From: Arcuatula senhousia
Taxonomy: Eukaryota > Mollusca > Bivalvia > Mytilida > Mytilidae
Length of the DNA stretch: 64,000 nt
Assembly: GCA_963971305.1 (NCBI GenBank)
Contig: CAXARO010000288.1
Location: 1-64,000 of the forward strand
Direction of reading: 5' to 3'
Part shown: positions 12,537 through 25,903 of the stretch, piece after piece
Layout: each line of letters starts with the position of its first letter
Numbering within the stretch: the stretch's first letter is position 1
Position numbers and translations under genes: made by a program
The notes under the pieces: model-generated
What the model saw: only the letters and a program-made list of their open reading frames with translations
Databases searched by the model: none
What the model was told of the DNA's origin: nothing

Positions 12537-12665
12537 CTATAATTTTGAAGACCAATAGAAAAGGGGAGAGTTGGAAAGAGGTAGAAAACTTGGCCTATTT
12601 TGCGCACTGCTTCGCGGTCTACAACGGGATCTTTTACGCGCATGAAGCGTGGCACTTTTTTCGGT
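12537..12665 (-). repeat. Partial SINE-like family A copy
   Basis: The reverse complement carries the 'gtgccacgcttcatgcgcgtaaaagatccc' block and the 'cctctttccaactctcccctttt' block of the family. Both ends are missing. Confidence 0.6.
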
Positions 12666-12779
12666 TAGCAACAACAGTATGTACAATGTAGTAAGCTTAC
12701 ATATTTTAACCAATAGCAAATTCGTTCGTATATATACATGCCATCCTTAATCTTGATGTTGAACTCACTTATAAAATGC

Positions 12780-13190
12780 TCCCGTGCGCGGCCCGGTTGG
12801 TGAATAGGCTCGCAGCAGAGCCTAGCTTGTCGTAAGAGGCGACTAAGGTTTTCGGGATCAGACGACGGGTCAGTGCTAAGCCCTCAGAGCGACCAAGTGT
12901 GTACCCTAGGTGGCGAATAGGGTGGCCCTTGTCTGCAGGTGTTGTCAGATCTGTAATACGGAAACCCTGACCGCTGACCATAATGGGCCAACGTGTGTGG
13001 AGAGTGCCACGCTTCATGCACGTAAAAGACCCCTTTGTGGACCGCCATGTAGTGCACCAAAAAGGCTTAATTTTCTGCCCCTATCCACCTCTTCCTTTAT
13101 TCTGTGGTTCTTCAAAATTTACCGTTCCTTTTTTTCCCACTCCACCTCCATATTCATTTATCATCATCCTTTTCATGTTCATTCTGACCT
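12780..13190 (+). repeat. SINE-like family A, diverged copy missing its end
   Basis: Starts cccgtgcgcggcccgg and keeps the cttgtcgtaagaggcgactaagg, gagcgaccaagtgtgtaccctaggtgg and gcacgtaaaagacccc blocks. The (CTCA)n end is replaced by unrelated AT-rich DNA. Open frames across it are by-products of its GC content. The stretch 13191-14365 holds no recognised gene. Confidence 0.8.
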
Positions 13191-14369
13191 TTCTTATAAT
13201 CACCGATTGCCTTCGTACACTTGCCTGTGTACATTTTTTTTTTCTAGAGTTACCGCGTTCATCAGCTTATAAGATAATGCGTCTCGTTAAGTATTGTAAT
13301 AAGTTTATTTTGTGAGAGACAGTTATGTTATCATTTACGCAAGCATGACCATTTTGAAGAGAAGTGTGTATTGCTATAGCTTTACATAAAAAAAGGTTTT
13401 TTGGTTTTATATCTTTTATCACATCATGTATTACAATCATTTTTTCTTATCATTACTAAGCACTTACAATAAAGCTAATGGATTGATTGATTAAATCTAC
13501 TCTGAATGAATAAAACATGATTTAAAGATCAATCCATCATGATATTTCATTTGCATGAATATGAATTGCCCAAATAAAGTTAACAAATGTCATTATGAAA
13601 AATCTTTTTTTTTTTCATAAAGTCACATATTTATCTGTACACAAAGGAAACCCAATGAAACTATGATACAAAATGATTAAGAGTTCATTTTGATTAGCAT
13701 TGTTATATAAATCGATGTAGGTAATTAAAGTTGCAGAAACACTTTGATATGATAATTAAAAAGCATTATAGAACTTGATTGTGTTAAAAATGAACTGCAA
13801 ACGTGTGTTGACCTTTGATGTAGTTCGTTGTTTTTAATAAATAATAAATATTTCTTCATTATAATTATGTTCTTTTAAGTTGCTGAAAACGAAAACGGTG
13901 TCCATTAAAAAAATTAGAAAAATATGCATGACCTACCTAATTGTTTTAGCTGTGAAATTAAAACAACGTTTAACGCAAATTGCAATACATGTTTGTAAGC
14001 TAAAATAGCTGTCAGAATATAAACTTCTCAATATTTATAATAAATTATGTTTTAGTCAGGGAGAGAAAGAATGTACATGTACATTTGTATCGTATAATAT
14101 GTGAATAACAAGCGAAACTCGATCATCACTAAGGAGGTAATTGAGGTTTCATAAATACACATTTTTTCTGTTAAAAGGCATTGCTAATTTTTGTGACAGT
14201 AAAATAGAATGATAATGTACAATTAATCAGTACATAATGTGAAATTGGGCAGAAAATTTAATGGTCATATATGTATAAAAACGAGCTATTTAATATCCCT
14301 TATACATAGACACCCAGATCCCAGCCATTTTGAAAACGTTTAATTTTTTTTAAAAATTAACTAGGGACA

Positions 14370-14545
14370 AGGAGCACCTGAGTTTACTCTTGTTACGACC
14401 TTATTTCGAATTGTTGATTTAGTGTTTTATGTTTCTTCGTGCTGTTCTTGTTCGTGTTTGCTGGTTTTGTCGTTGCTCTTTCGGACTTTTGAAACTCGAT
14501 GCCCCTTTGTGCCTCTTTGCTTCTTTGATTAGATTGTTGTTATTT
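14370..14545 (+). mobile_element. Retroelement tail fragment
   Basis: Contains 'gagcacctgagtttactcttgttacgac', 'tttcttcgtgctgttcttg' and 'cggacttttg' in the order found after the reverse-transcriptase remnant at 52620-53260. Confidence 0.5.
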
Positions 14546-15224
14546 TTAAGAAATATGGACACTTTTACAATTACTAATACATGTAATAGTGAAGCTGATA
14601 CCCAGTTTCATATGGGTCAAAATAAAGTAGATTTCCGTTTAAAACCCTGAAGCTTTTTTTTTCAATTCTCTGTTTCAACTGAAATTGGATAATTAAATGG
14701 AGTTGAAAAGTAACTATCGGTTACTTTAACTGCATTTGTTTTGTTTAAATTGTTTGAATTCAAATGATGTTGATGACCGCTGATTTGAGTTTTCTTCATG
14801 AAATATGCATATACAGCATGACAAAAGTTGGTTTTGTTGACACTCACTTGGTAGTTTGTATGAAGCTAATTCATCATTACTTTTTAACTTCAGATACATT
14901 TTTATACCAGGTCAAAAAAGACAAAAATACCTTGTGCGACTATAAACCTGCTAGAAACGCAAAAAAATATGTGCAAATAACACATAATTTTCTTGATAGA
15001 GCGTCCCGGCTGACACGCGAATTGTAAACACATGGTTAATTTTCTCCCCGTTTGTTGTCGTCATTCAAAACTTTTACGGAAAATATGTGCTTGTCGACAT
15101 ATACGGGATATCTATCTCCCAGATGTGCTTAGATGTTGGTTTCACATCAAGTTAAAACTCTAAAAGTTTTGTCATCCTTAACGGATGTGACCAACAATAA
15201 ATCGAACGTTGGCAACCTGACAGG

Positions 15225-15430
15225 TTAGCTATAGCAAGCAGGAATTGCTTACTTTTTGAAGCACCTGGGTTCACTCTCGTTTTAATTTTATTTCACGTTG
15301 ATATATGCAGTTTGGTTATAATGTTTGTTTTGCGGTATGTTTTGTTGTGATTCTTTTTTTTCTATTTTGTCTTTGACTTTTCGGATAAACGATATTTGAT
15401 TTTTTCTTTGGTACACCTTCGCTTCTTCCA
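15225..15430 (+). mobile_element. Retroelement tail fragment
   Basis: Carries 'tatagcaagcaggaattgcttac', 'cacctgggttcactctcg' and 'cttttcggataaacgatattt'. The same block appears inverted near 23040-23200. The stretches 14546-15224 and 15431-17188 hold no gene that I recognise. Confidence 0.5.
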
Positions 15431-17188
15431 GTAAACATAAAATCACCACAAAAACAAACCACACAGACAAAAACACATTATTAAGCAACGTGAGCTCTAA
15501 TCTCAAGTCTACACAGTTCCAGTGGAAACTTGAATAATTTCGAGTGTTCCATAATCAGTACCACGCCCGTCACTTTGTTTGCTAAAATTGCTATATTCTT
15601 TTTTTTGTGGTGTTCGGGTGGGCGAATGATCTAAGGCGCTGGTTTAAATACCACGCTCTTGATCACTGGTTTAAACATATTTTTTATCCTGGTTTAAAGC
15701 TTTATTATATGAATTCTTCGCCAGTTTTTAGTTTGCGAGTGTTGCCTTGGTAATGGCCCTCATTAGGTCGACTCTTATCGACATCTACGAAAGGGGGGGG
15801 GGTCAACAAGCATGGGACATTGCTCTCTCAAATTACGGGGCAACTTCTTTGACCTTTTTGAAGGACTAGCATCGTTCCTGGAGACCATCCTTACAAATGT
15901 TGTAAAGAGAGGGTAGAAAAACTTGTAAACAACTGTCCCACTAGTCAATATCGACATCAGGTGTTGGAATCCAATTCTTGTTTGTAATTTACAAAAACGG
16001 GTCGGGTCTTTCCCATTTGTATGTAATTAGGTTTGTCATGATTGGCCAGCAAAGTCAGTAGCTTACCTCAGATACTACGGTTTTCTTCACCTTTAACTTG
16101 GTCCAGGTGCCCCGATAAAGGTGTTAAAAACACAAGCACACACGTTTTTTCTTTGGTGGAATAATACAGCATGGAAACAAATAATATAATGATAAAAAAA
16201 TAGAAACGCAAAATTGTGTGCAAGTACCAAGAAAACGAACTGATTAAAATAAAAATAAATACGATCAAAACAGTCATGACAGTGCATCAAAAGTGTCCAC
16301 GTCTTTTCGGGAATTGGGTCCTCTAGATCTTATATTCAGAGCCAAAACGATTTTATTCCTCAAATGAGGCGTGAAACTCCCTCATATGAGGGCCAAAAAG
16401 AGAATCCATCTTTGACGTTTCATGGTATAGGGGAGCTTTCTTCAACTCAAAAGGTATATAAAAATACAATTAAGCTGTTCATTGACATCTTATATTTTTA
16501 CTGTGCTTGCATTTATGCAATGCCTATCTCGCATTATTAATTACTAGTATTTAAAAAGTGCTTAATGTTTAAACTATATCGAAATGCAGTGACTTTTTAA
16601 TGATTCCGAATTAATTCAACTAATCTTAATAAACGAAGTTTTTATAGTAAACTAGAGATAATTCAAGTGACTACTTCCCCTAAATTTGAGAAGGTTTAAG
16701 GCTGGTAACCTCCGGATTTATTAAAACAAATATTTGAAAATATTAATCTTGATCATATTAAAATAGAACTTCAAGTTTTTTTATGGTGATAATTTTCTTT
16801 CTCTTTACATTGTCAAAAGAAATGTTGAACCTTTAGATCATATATTGCAAAAACAATATAATTATTAATTATAAAATCAAGTTTTTTTTGGTTGCAGGTA
16901 TTTTTCATCGGAATAAAGAAACTGCATAGTTTTACATTAAACACTGAAGTCAAATATTTATCAAATATTAAAGATACAGGCAAACAAAACAATGCAACTA
17001 CAAACTGCATTCATCCAATGGCATAGAACAATTAATGTAAAGCAAAAAACAAACAGTTTCATTTTGGAAAAAAAAATAGATCTTGATATGTCTTTTCGTT
17101 CCATCGATGTTATTCGTAAACCCGGTAACAGAGCATGAAAATTCATCATAAATGAAAAAAAATATATAATAATTCAGAAAAATTGAAA

Positions 17189-20100
17189 TTATTTAAAATC
17201 GATTTCTTTCAATTCCATCTTTTTTTCATCTATAATAAACGGCTTCACACTGTTTCCATGGGTGCATTTGTTTCTGCTTTTCTGAAGATCGTTAAAAGCT
17301 TCTCTGTCAGCATTTTTTGTGTATAATTCGTTGAACTTTCCAGCAATAACAGCAACAGGCATAGCAAGTAAAAGCAGTCCGCTGATAGCACACAAGGATC
17401 CAACTATTCTACCGAGAACAGATTTGGGAACTACGTCACCGTAACCGACGGTTGTCATGGTAACTACTGCCCACCACAATCCAACTAAAACGTCAGGAAA
17501 AGTTGAAGGTTCGTGAATTTCAGCAAAGAAAATAATATTGGCAAACAGTGTTGCAAAAATCATGAATGTCACTAGAAGTAGACCGAGCTCTTTTATGCTT
17601 TCTCTCACGGCCATTAGCAGAACACGAAGAGCACTATATTGTTTAGTTACTCTGAAAAATCGTAAAAGCCTGAAAACAAGTATACTGTGTGTGAAAGAGA
17701 ATAAGTAAACAAGCCTTTCATCTTTTGCAATTTCGTCCTTAAATCCCTCTTGTAAAATGACACCCGACCACATCGCACACAGCAGGATGATGTCAAGTAT
17801 ATTGAGAAATATTTTCAAAAAATTACGTAAGTTTGGACAACATACAAGCCTTAAAACAAGATCCAGAGTAAAGAAAGCAGTCACTCCATGGTCAAATTGA
17901 TGCACCCAATCCGGAAGCTTAGTGGTTAAAAACATTACAAACTTCGGATTATTCTTGTCAAACCATATTGGGATATTCTCAGACTTAAAAAACCACACAA
18001 TCATTTCTATTTCTACGATTTTCTGTCGAGCATCGGGATGAAATTTCGCCATTAATAAACAGGTTGAAAGCAACACCATTAAAAGGTATATGATGCCATA
18101 AATCTATAAAGAAACAAAATTAATTTATGATAGTAGACAAACAAAAGAAATATGTAGATTAATTGTACATGTACACACACAAACAAGAGTAAACACAAAA
18201 GTATGTCTCGCCTGCTGGCACCATCAGAAACAATAATTCTTTCTTACTTCCACTATATTTTGAATTTATAAGGATTTCCAATTTCTGAGATCAAAAGGTG
18301 TTTATAGAAGTTAAACATTACTAATATATGCAATAATACTAATCAGTCACTCAACCAGAAAATCAAGGTCAAGGTCAAAAGATGGGGATGCAACTGTGCT
18401 TAGAAACTACTTTTGATTATGCATATCAAGTTTCATCAGACTAGGATTTATAGTTCTTGAGATATGGAGGTGCTCCCAAAACCTTACCATTGCTATTATT
18501 TGTATTGATAATTGTCAAAGTCACTCAACCGGAAAATCAAGGTCAAGGTCAAAAGATGGGGATCCAACTGTACTAAGCCACTACTAGGTCATATGCATAC
18601 TAAGTTTTATTAACCTAGGACCTATAGTTCTTGAGATATTGAGGTGCCCATAAATCCTTACCCAAAAAGTTATTGCCACCGCCGTCGCCGGTAAGGTACC
18701 GCAAGCGAGACAATAAAACAATCTGCAATTAAAGAAACCAACAGTCGTTTAATCAGACGAATGATCACTGATCTCTTCAGATATAATTTTTTTAATCCAA
18801 GGCAAATAAAGTTAATGTCTGAGTGAGAGCAACCGTTATTTCGAATATCGCAATTTGATGCTAAATGGAAATGTTCCAGACAATATATGTATCTGGACCA
18901 TACGCGTATGGCCATGACCATTGGGTATACTCATATGGTCGAACCATACGCCTTTGTTCGGGGCTAATCAGAAAAAAACACGGATATTTCATTAATTAGT
19001 AAAAAACGAAATAATTTCCGTATCACATTGGAAACAAACTGTTTTCGAAAAAAGTCAAATTAAAATTATTTGAATAGTTTGTTAGGAAAATAGACTTTTT
19101 ATCGTTAGATTTTGACTCAATCGACGGTATAAAAAAGGCTTAACATTAAGATAATTGATTGACTGATACCATGGATACAAAAGCATCTTGTGACAAAAAA
19201 CATAACTTTTTACAAGTAATTTCATGAAGCTTAGAACCTACCGATTTTGATGAATAAAACCATTTCATACGCACACGCGAAGTGAAGTAATACTGCAAAT
19301 GGTAGATAACCTAGGTGCTGGATTTGGGTTCCCTGTTCGGACCTTTTGGCTTTGAGTAATTTTCATTCAAAACGTTTGGTTTTTGACCTTTCAATGTTTT
19401 GATTCAAATGCTGCTGATAAGAGGTTACTCCTTAAAATATCGATAAAGAGCAAAACCAAAATTACCCGTTTTATATCCGTTTTGGTATTTGTATTTCTAA
19501 CACTTCAACCATTAGAACATTCATTGAATCCATAAACACTTTTAAAAAGACCAATTTAGATTTTTTACATTAATGATCAATGGTAGAACATTTTCGTAAC
19601 TTTTTTCTCGGTAGCTACTCTTTGATACAAATATAGTATACTATAGAGAACCCATACGTTAGGATTTGGTTTCAGTACTGTTCCTTACCAAAGATACTGT
19701 ATTAAATTTACGAAATCCGAACTATTCTCTCTGTTAACAATTCATGTGTGTTTTAAAGTCATTAAATCCAATATTGCAAAAAAACGTATTTTTATTTTAT
19801 TCCACATATAAGTTCTGTCTTTAGTTAAAACAATACTCATATAGTCCAAATACTAATATTGCCGGTCATAGCCATATGAATATAAACCACTATGTCCCGA
19901 CCATACGCATACAGTCCGACCATGTGATTATACCCATATGGTCATGACCAAACGCATATGGTCCAAATACTCATTTGTTCCGGAACATATTAATAGGTTA
20001 TCCGTGAATTGTATTCTCAAGAACGAAAAAAAGCCAAAACAAGAAAAAAACTCCAAAAAATTCTTAGAGTTAATTATATAAAATAAAAGATGAAGAATTT

Positions 20101-20799
20101 TAATATAAATGATTTTTTTTTAATAAATAACGATTGAATAATTCAATTGCTTATGTATCATAATTCAGAAATGGTTCTCAGATATTGAAAAATCATCTAA
20201 AGGTCAATTGTATTCGTTATTCAAAACAAACTTTTGCTTTGAAAAATATTTATTAAAGTTAACAGAGTTTGGAAAAATTTGAATATCTAAACTGAGAAAT
20301 TCCAACCTTAATTGGTTGTTTCTATAGTATTTCTTACCCTTGCTGCCAAAGAAGAAGTTGGTTCATCAAGAATAAGCCATAGACGTCGTCTGATATTTTC
20401 GAATGTACATTTGTTCTGCCAAACGTCTTGTCTTTGGACTTTGAAGGCATCTCTCAGTCTGATGGCCACCTCATTATCCTTATCAAATTTCATATACGTA
20501 GGTAAACAACATTCTGAAATGTCAGTTACTGGTATTTTCCAAAACTGAAGTTCCTGCTTCCACACCCAGCCACACATATTTGTAGGAAAGTGTACATATC
20601 CATTTCTGTAAAAATCAAGTACGGTGTTGAAAAGGTCAGGATTTCTGTCAAAAAAGTACTGTTGTTTTTCATGTATATAAAATTCCGATGACGTATCTAA
20701 AGATCCAAGTAACGTGGAAGGAAACTTGGTTAATGTTTCAGCCTTTGTTTCAAAAATTGTTCCTCCAACGTTTAGGATAACATGTCCCGACATTGTCAT
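17189..20799 (-). CDS. Voltage-gated K+ channel B (Kv, non-Shaker T1 type)
   Basis: Two exons on the minus strand, 20799-20338 and 18103-17189, give about 458 residues. The donor AGG|gtaaga and the acceptor tttatag keep phase 0. Exon 1 starts MTMSGHVILNVGG and is a complete T1 domain with the zinc motif HX5CX20CC (HFPTNMC ... ECC). Exon 2 encodes S1-S6: S4 is VFRLLRFFRVTKQ, the filter is TVGYGD, and S6 ends LAMPVAVIAG with alanine at the second proline of PxP. The C-tail is basic and acidic and ends at a TAA. The ATG at 20799 opens the T1 domain directly and is the likely start, although an upstream exon is possible. Channel A, facing it on the other strand, has the same exon break and the same S6 change. 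Either subunit could form homo- or heterotetramers. Confidence 0.92.
18104..20337 (-). other. Kv B intron with a tandem duplication
   Basis: AT-rich intron. Two units of about 175 bp, starting near 18348 and 18524, share 'gtcactcaacc.gaaaatcaaggtcaaggtcaaaagatgggga' and 'tatagttcttgagatat'. Near 18895-18955 and 19850-19975 there are repeated catatggtc/ccatacgc motifs. No coding exon was seen. Confidence 0.6.
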
Positions 20800-21774
20800 C
20801 CTGACACGAACTTCCTAAACCAATTACTCTTTATATTGCGTTACAAAAAGCTAATAGCTTTCTTCGATCACAAAAAGGATATGTTAATTCATTTACATTA
20901 ATTATTTACTAATTGCCGTAATAGTTGTCATGCGATAGAATAAAAACAATGCGTTCAATTAAAACCTAGAACTAGACTATGAACCATTACATCATATGAA
21001 TAAGCAAAAGTATGGTTGCTTTGAATAAATAATATGGCTGAGTGTTCAAACAAATACGTTTCATGTTTTAGCAGTTTTGGGATTAGAATGTAATTAATCT
21101 CATTCCAGAATAATAACCATACACATTATATTTGAAAACTTAGTAACTATAATATTCTGTTTAACTCACAAGTAGAGAGATCAATAATATCTCATATACT
21201 AATCAAAGGCTTTACCTTTTAAGAGGGAGGCTTGGTGCGCCATAAAACCTAATTTAACTCAAAATTTCTTTTGAAATTCTTGTATTAAATCAAGACCATT
21301 ACGATCTTTAATATTTTTGTATGTCTTGCTTGTTTTTTTACTTTTGCCTTGGATATTGAAATTCATCCTCAAAGTTTGGAAATTTTATTTTTACCTTTAT
21401 TTGTAATTAATCCTTTCAGGTGGTGGACTTGTGTTTCTTCCATCACTAACATTGCAATTACAGTAACAAAATAATGTAGAACCGAGTAGACTGCATTTCT
21501 GTATGATCCAAACTATATTTATATAAATGACCTTAATCACTTTAAATCTACTTTATTATTTTTCTGGCTTTCTTAATCATTTAACTAAACACGATATGAT
21601 TGGTAATTATTATTTTTTTTAAATTCATTTTACCAGTTACCCGAACTTATATTTTTACCTTATAATGTTTTTGTTTCAGATGCTGGCGATGAGAGGTTAA
21701 TCTTAAAATTATGCATAAACAACATAACCAAATAATCTGTTTTATTTACATCCGCGCCTCGGTACTTTGTATTT
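20800..21774. other. Upstream of Kv B, no gene recognised
   Basis: This should contain the channel B promoter and any 5' non-coding exon. No motif is clear enough to call. Confidence 0.35.
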
Positions 21775-22090
21775 TGAAGTTACATATTAAAAACGAAAGA
21801 ATATGGAATATGTGCCAGAAAGACACGATCCACATATTGAAATGATTTTGATAAATGTACAACAGCCAAATTTCACTGCGTGTGAAGCGCTTTTCTGGAT
21901 AAACCTTCATCAGACACGCTAAGAGTAGAAAACTTGGAAAACCGGTAGAATATTAGATTTGATAAAACAAAAACAGAAGCAAAAAATATTACAACAATGA
22001 CAAAACAGATAAATTTATCAAATTTTAAAGAAATGGCCAACCGTTGTCAAATTTTGGAAATATGTAAACTGTGTCTTTCGACTTCTATGG
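21775..22090 (-). repeat. Dispersed repeat, inverted relative to 29455-29775
   Basis: Matches the reverse complement of 29455-29775 over about 300 bp, including 'gaatatggaatatgtgcc.gaaagacac' and 'cttcatcagacacgct'. The other copy lies inside the 14-kb transposon, so the family is unrelated to transposon ends. Confidence 0.75.
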
Positions 22091-22469
22091 ATACACATAT
22101 AAAATCTTTTTATGTTATAATAATGTCAGTTCAAGAAAATTTTTGGTTTGCGTAAAGAAAATCAAGCGTTTGAGTAATGTACATAATGATTGGAAATGAC
22201 AAATTATACAATTAATTTCGGAACCCATATAAGTATATTGTCCATCTTATTCTTTTTTTTAACTTAATCTAAACATATTACAATTATTTTTTTATGATTG
22301 ATTTTAAACAAATGTTTTATGAACAACGATGAATAAAATTTTCACAATTTTGTTTGAATACTTAGGATTTTAGTTTTGTGTTACAATTAATGTGGTTTTT
22401 TTTTTTTTAAATTATAACAAGTCTCTTTGCGTTATTTTATATTTAACTCTTTGTCTACTTTGCTTACCC

Positions 22470-22850
22470 TTCCGTAGCACCTGAATTAACACTCGCTTCG
22501 ACTTACGTTTGCGTTGGTCATAAAAATTACAAATACCGAACAGCGGGTATAAACGGTTAATTATCGATATTTCAAGGAGTAACCTCTCATCGGTAGCATT
22601 TAAATGGAAACATTAGAAGGTCAAATTCCAAATCTGTTGAGAACGAAAAGTAATCAAAACCAAAACGTTCGAACAAGGAAGCCAACTCCAGCATATTTAG
22701 TACTCAGTTGTTTTATGTATGTGTTTATAATATCTTGTTTCTCGTGCTGTTCTTGGTTGTATTTACTGATACTGTCTTCGGACTTTTAGACTTGTTTCAT
22801 ATGCGTGTCCCTTTGGTAGCTCTCTGCTTCATGTTTTGGTCAACCAGTTC
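22470..22850 (+). mobile_element. Interrupted retroelement tail fragment
   Basis: Has the 'cacctgaattaacactcgcttcgactta' and 'tctcgtgctgttcttgg ... cttcggactttta' landmarks of the retroelement tail, separated by unrelated sequence. Confidence 0.4.
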
Positions 22851-23019
22851 GGCAGTTTTGACCGATTTCCTTACGGTAAATTTGAACATATGGTTATTTC
22901 CGCCGGGACTAATATCGGAAAACTTTTATTTAAAAATATTACACATTACAATCTATAATTCATTTAACATACCGATAATGGATTAAACATAAGCGTCAAG
23001 GGAAATTTAGACAGATATT

Positions 23020-23590
23020 AAAGGAGAAGAGGTGTACCAAAGGTGAAATCAAATATCGTTTATCCAAAAAGAAAAGGAGAAAATACATAAATACACTACA
23101 ACAAAACCAAAACAAACAAATATACAATCATACCGCAATCAGCAACGTGAACTCAAGTGGAAACGAGACGTGAACTCAGGTGCCCCGGTAGAGTAAGCAG
23201 CAACCCGTCACGTTGCCGACGATCGATTTTGTGTGAATTAAATTAGGTATAGTACAACAATATTAAAACACTTGCCGAACCAACATCTGCACTCATCTGA
23301 GAGATAAACATCCCATAGTTGTTAGATAGCATGATAACCACCATTAAATTTCTTTAGTGACGACAACAACCTGGGAACCACGTAATGTTATGTATGTTTA
23401 CAACTTGCTTGCTCTATCAAGGAAGTAACAACACACTCAACAAGCTCTGGAATAACGAATCGGTTGTGATACGTAAGCTCCACAGGCTCGAGCGGACGGA
23501 AATTTGCTTCACAAAAGTTGATTATTAGAACATTTATGTCATCACTTTTGCCATTGAGTTTTGTACCAAGCCTTCCTAGTGTCATCAATC
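23020..23590 (-). pseudogene. Diverged reverse-transcriptase C-terminus and tail
   Basis: The minus strand near 23590-23390 recalls the family's block between the [11 protein letters not shown] and LIRYSRA motifs, but with frame damage. Downstream on the minus strand come the 'gcaacgtgac ... cacctgagttcacgtctcg' tail landmarks. This is an old, dead fragment. Confidence 0.5.
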
Positions 23591-23827
23591 TCGCGATATA
23601 AATCTAAATATGGGCTCGTCTGAAAGATAGATAATCAATATTTGTCTACAAGCACATTATGTCTTCTGTAGAAATATGATCATGCTAATAAACTGTGTAA
23701 TGATAAATAATAAATTTATTAATGTGCCGTAAACGAACAATTAACTTCATGAATAAATCAAACGAATTTAAAATCCAGATATTATTATCCATTTTACTTA
23801 GGTAAACAAAAAAATATAAGAAGTCGA

Positions 23828-24100
23828 CCCGTGCGGGTGTCAGTGGTGAATAGGCCCGCAGCAACTCGGATATCCTGACCGCAAACCATAGTGGTGCACC
23901 GTGTTGGCAAAAATCTCACGTTCCTCGTACGATTCCTGCTCCAGGTCTCGGAAAGAGTAGGACCCTTAGGGCTTAATTTCCAGTCCCCACCCATCACTCC
24001 TTTTTCTAGTGGAAGTCAACTTTATTCGCCCCCATATTGGCCTTGTGTCCCCATTTCCTACACTTCATCATTATTTCATGTTCTTTCATGTTCATCTCCC
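23828..24100 (+). repeat. SINE-like family A, truncated and shuffled
   Basis: Starts cccgtgcgggtgtcagtggtgaataggcccgcagcaa, then jumps to the 'cctgaccgcaaaccatagtgg' block. It keeps the 'catttcatcattatttcatg' tract near its end but has lost the middle. Confidence 0.65.
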
Positions 24101-24111
24101 TGACAGAGCCA

Positions 24112-24185
24112 ACATCGTGATGCTTGGCAGTAAAGTAATAACTAGCCAACATCGTGATGCTTGGCAGTAAAGTAATAACTAACAA
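24112..24185 (+). repeat. Two 37-bp tandem units
   Basis: gccaacatcgtgatgcttgg followed by cagtaaagtaataacta occurs twice in direct succession without a mismatch, indicating a recent duplication. Confidence 0.9.
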
Positions 24186-24349
24186 ACTAACCATATATAG
24201 TCTGTCTTTTTGTGCCCAGCTCTGTTTCTGAAATCATATGCGCCATTTCTGCATCATTGACAGAGGCAAGTTAGGAGGCTTGTGTGTATTAAATGAAGGA
24301 GGATTAGACGATTATGTTTGTTAATCAAAGAGAGTGTTGGCGACTGATT

Positions 24350-24560
24350 GAGCATTGATCGATGTTGGCTGTGTACATTTATTAACTGCGTCTGTAGTTG
24401 GCTGATTTTTCGTGGCAGATATGCAGGATGTTGGCTGTGTTGGTTTGTCATAGATTGAGGTGGTAGTTGGCCAATATTGCATGGCAGATCTGCTGGATGT
24501 TTGCTTTGTTGGTTTGTCATAGACAGAGACTGTTGGTTGTTGATTTTGTGTGTTAGATGT
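24350..24560 (+). repeat. Degenerate tandem repeat with 'gttggctgtgttgg' units
   Basis: Variants of 'gatgttggctgtgttggtttgtcatagattgagg' recur several times. The glutamine- and proline-rich frames on the minus strand follow from this repeat and show no domain. The stretch 24561-25782 holds no recognised gene. Confidence 0.6.
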
Positions 24561-25782
24561 TAGCTGTGTTGGATGGCATAAGAAGATTGTGGAGTATTGC
24601 AGATGTGGTGACAATATTTCTAGGTGTTTTGAGTTGACTCTTCTCTTTCTCCGTCCGACAAGTCATAATCGTCTGCTAGCAGACTCTGACGCCTCAATGC
24701 TTGCCACATATATTATTAGGTCGTTGGCGGTTCCATTTGTTGCCTCATTATCGGTTATTCCATCAATCAGATCGGTGCCAATTTCCCAATCTTATGGAAT
24801 AATTGATTTAAGTAAAACCAAATCATCGTCTTAATCGTAGTTGTATACGGTCATCTTAGCTTTGCTTATGTGTTAACAAATCACGCGTAAGAATAAGCGA
24901 TGTCGGAAAAAGGCGTTGTCAACAGTGCATTTGATGCCGATATCTTTTTTCTATTAAACCAATCAGATATAAGCGAATAAATAACTGCATTAGGATAGGA
25001 AATGATCACTGAAATCGATCAGTAAAAAACGACTTAAACTACTACGTCACATCGTTCAGGACAGCTGCTCAGTTACCCTTTATAGTTTGGGTCAGCTTTC
25101 AATAATCTTTCGCTTACTTCAACGTGGGTTTTTTACCAGCTGTTTAAAAAACAAACCAGTCATGCAACAGAGGAGTGATCTTCGAAAAATTAATTTGTTG
25201 AATACTTTTTCTATCACTCATGATATAAATCACACTGGGTACAAGACAAGATCAGATAAAATGACTATTCGATGTTGCACATTGTTGACCTGTAATTTAT
25301 AGGGTGTAAATAAATCGATTGATGTGACTCCTGATATGTGTCAGGTTGCTATTTTTTCGCGGAAGACAGAACAATGTAAATGTAATCAGGCGCATATCGC
25401 ATCGTTCTAAATAACAGTATTTACAATGTCAAACCAAACACGGCAATATTTCGCATTGGACCTGGTATATGTACACAGTGATGCATGTTCGTGCGACAAA
25501 ACCATCATTTAAATAACAATTGAGCAAGTAAGGTGTTTTCCCAAGCTTTCAAAATCAACTTAACTGGTACAATGAAGGTGTCAACTTTATGTTTAACTAT
25601 ATCAAATATATAGAAAAAAAATCTGATTAACTTGTTTCTGTTCGTCAACAACAATCATGTATATAATGTACTAGCACCTATTGATATCGAACCGAAAACT
25701 AGAAAATATATTGTACATATCGCATCGGTATCTCATACTTCAAACCGGAAGCGACTTTGTTACTATATGTAAGAGATGACAT

Positions 25783-25791
25783 GCTGTCCAT
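25783..25791 (+). repeat. 9-bp target-site duplication, left
   Basis: gctgtccat lies directly outside the left TIR and is repeated in direct orientation at 39911-39919, directly outside the right TIR. Confidence 0.95.
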
Positions 25792-25868
25792 CAATCTGAT
25801 TAAAATCAGCTGTTATGATACGCTTCTCTCCTCTAACATCTGACACAGCCCAAATCGGTCTCATCTCC
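25792..25868 (+). repeat. Left terminal inverted repeat, 77 bp
   Basis: Begins CAATCTGATTAAAATCAG and matches the reverse complement of 39834-39910 at every base. The tip holds the small palindrome CTGATT-AA-AATCAG. Beyond 25868 the arms diverge for four bases, then share gacctttc. The ten-base tip occurs once more, inverted, at 25910-25919. Confidence 0.97.
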
Positions 25869-25903
25869 CGGTGACCTTTCTTTTTATGAATAAATTATAA
25901 ATT

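Noticed and set aside
12910..13315. Open frames across the GC-rich repeat (also at 36383-36784, 47555-47918, 61206-61580 and 62986-63387)
   Set aside because: The same frames recur in every SINE-like family A copy on either strand. They reflect the repeat's low stop density and have no domain.
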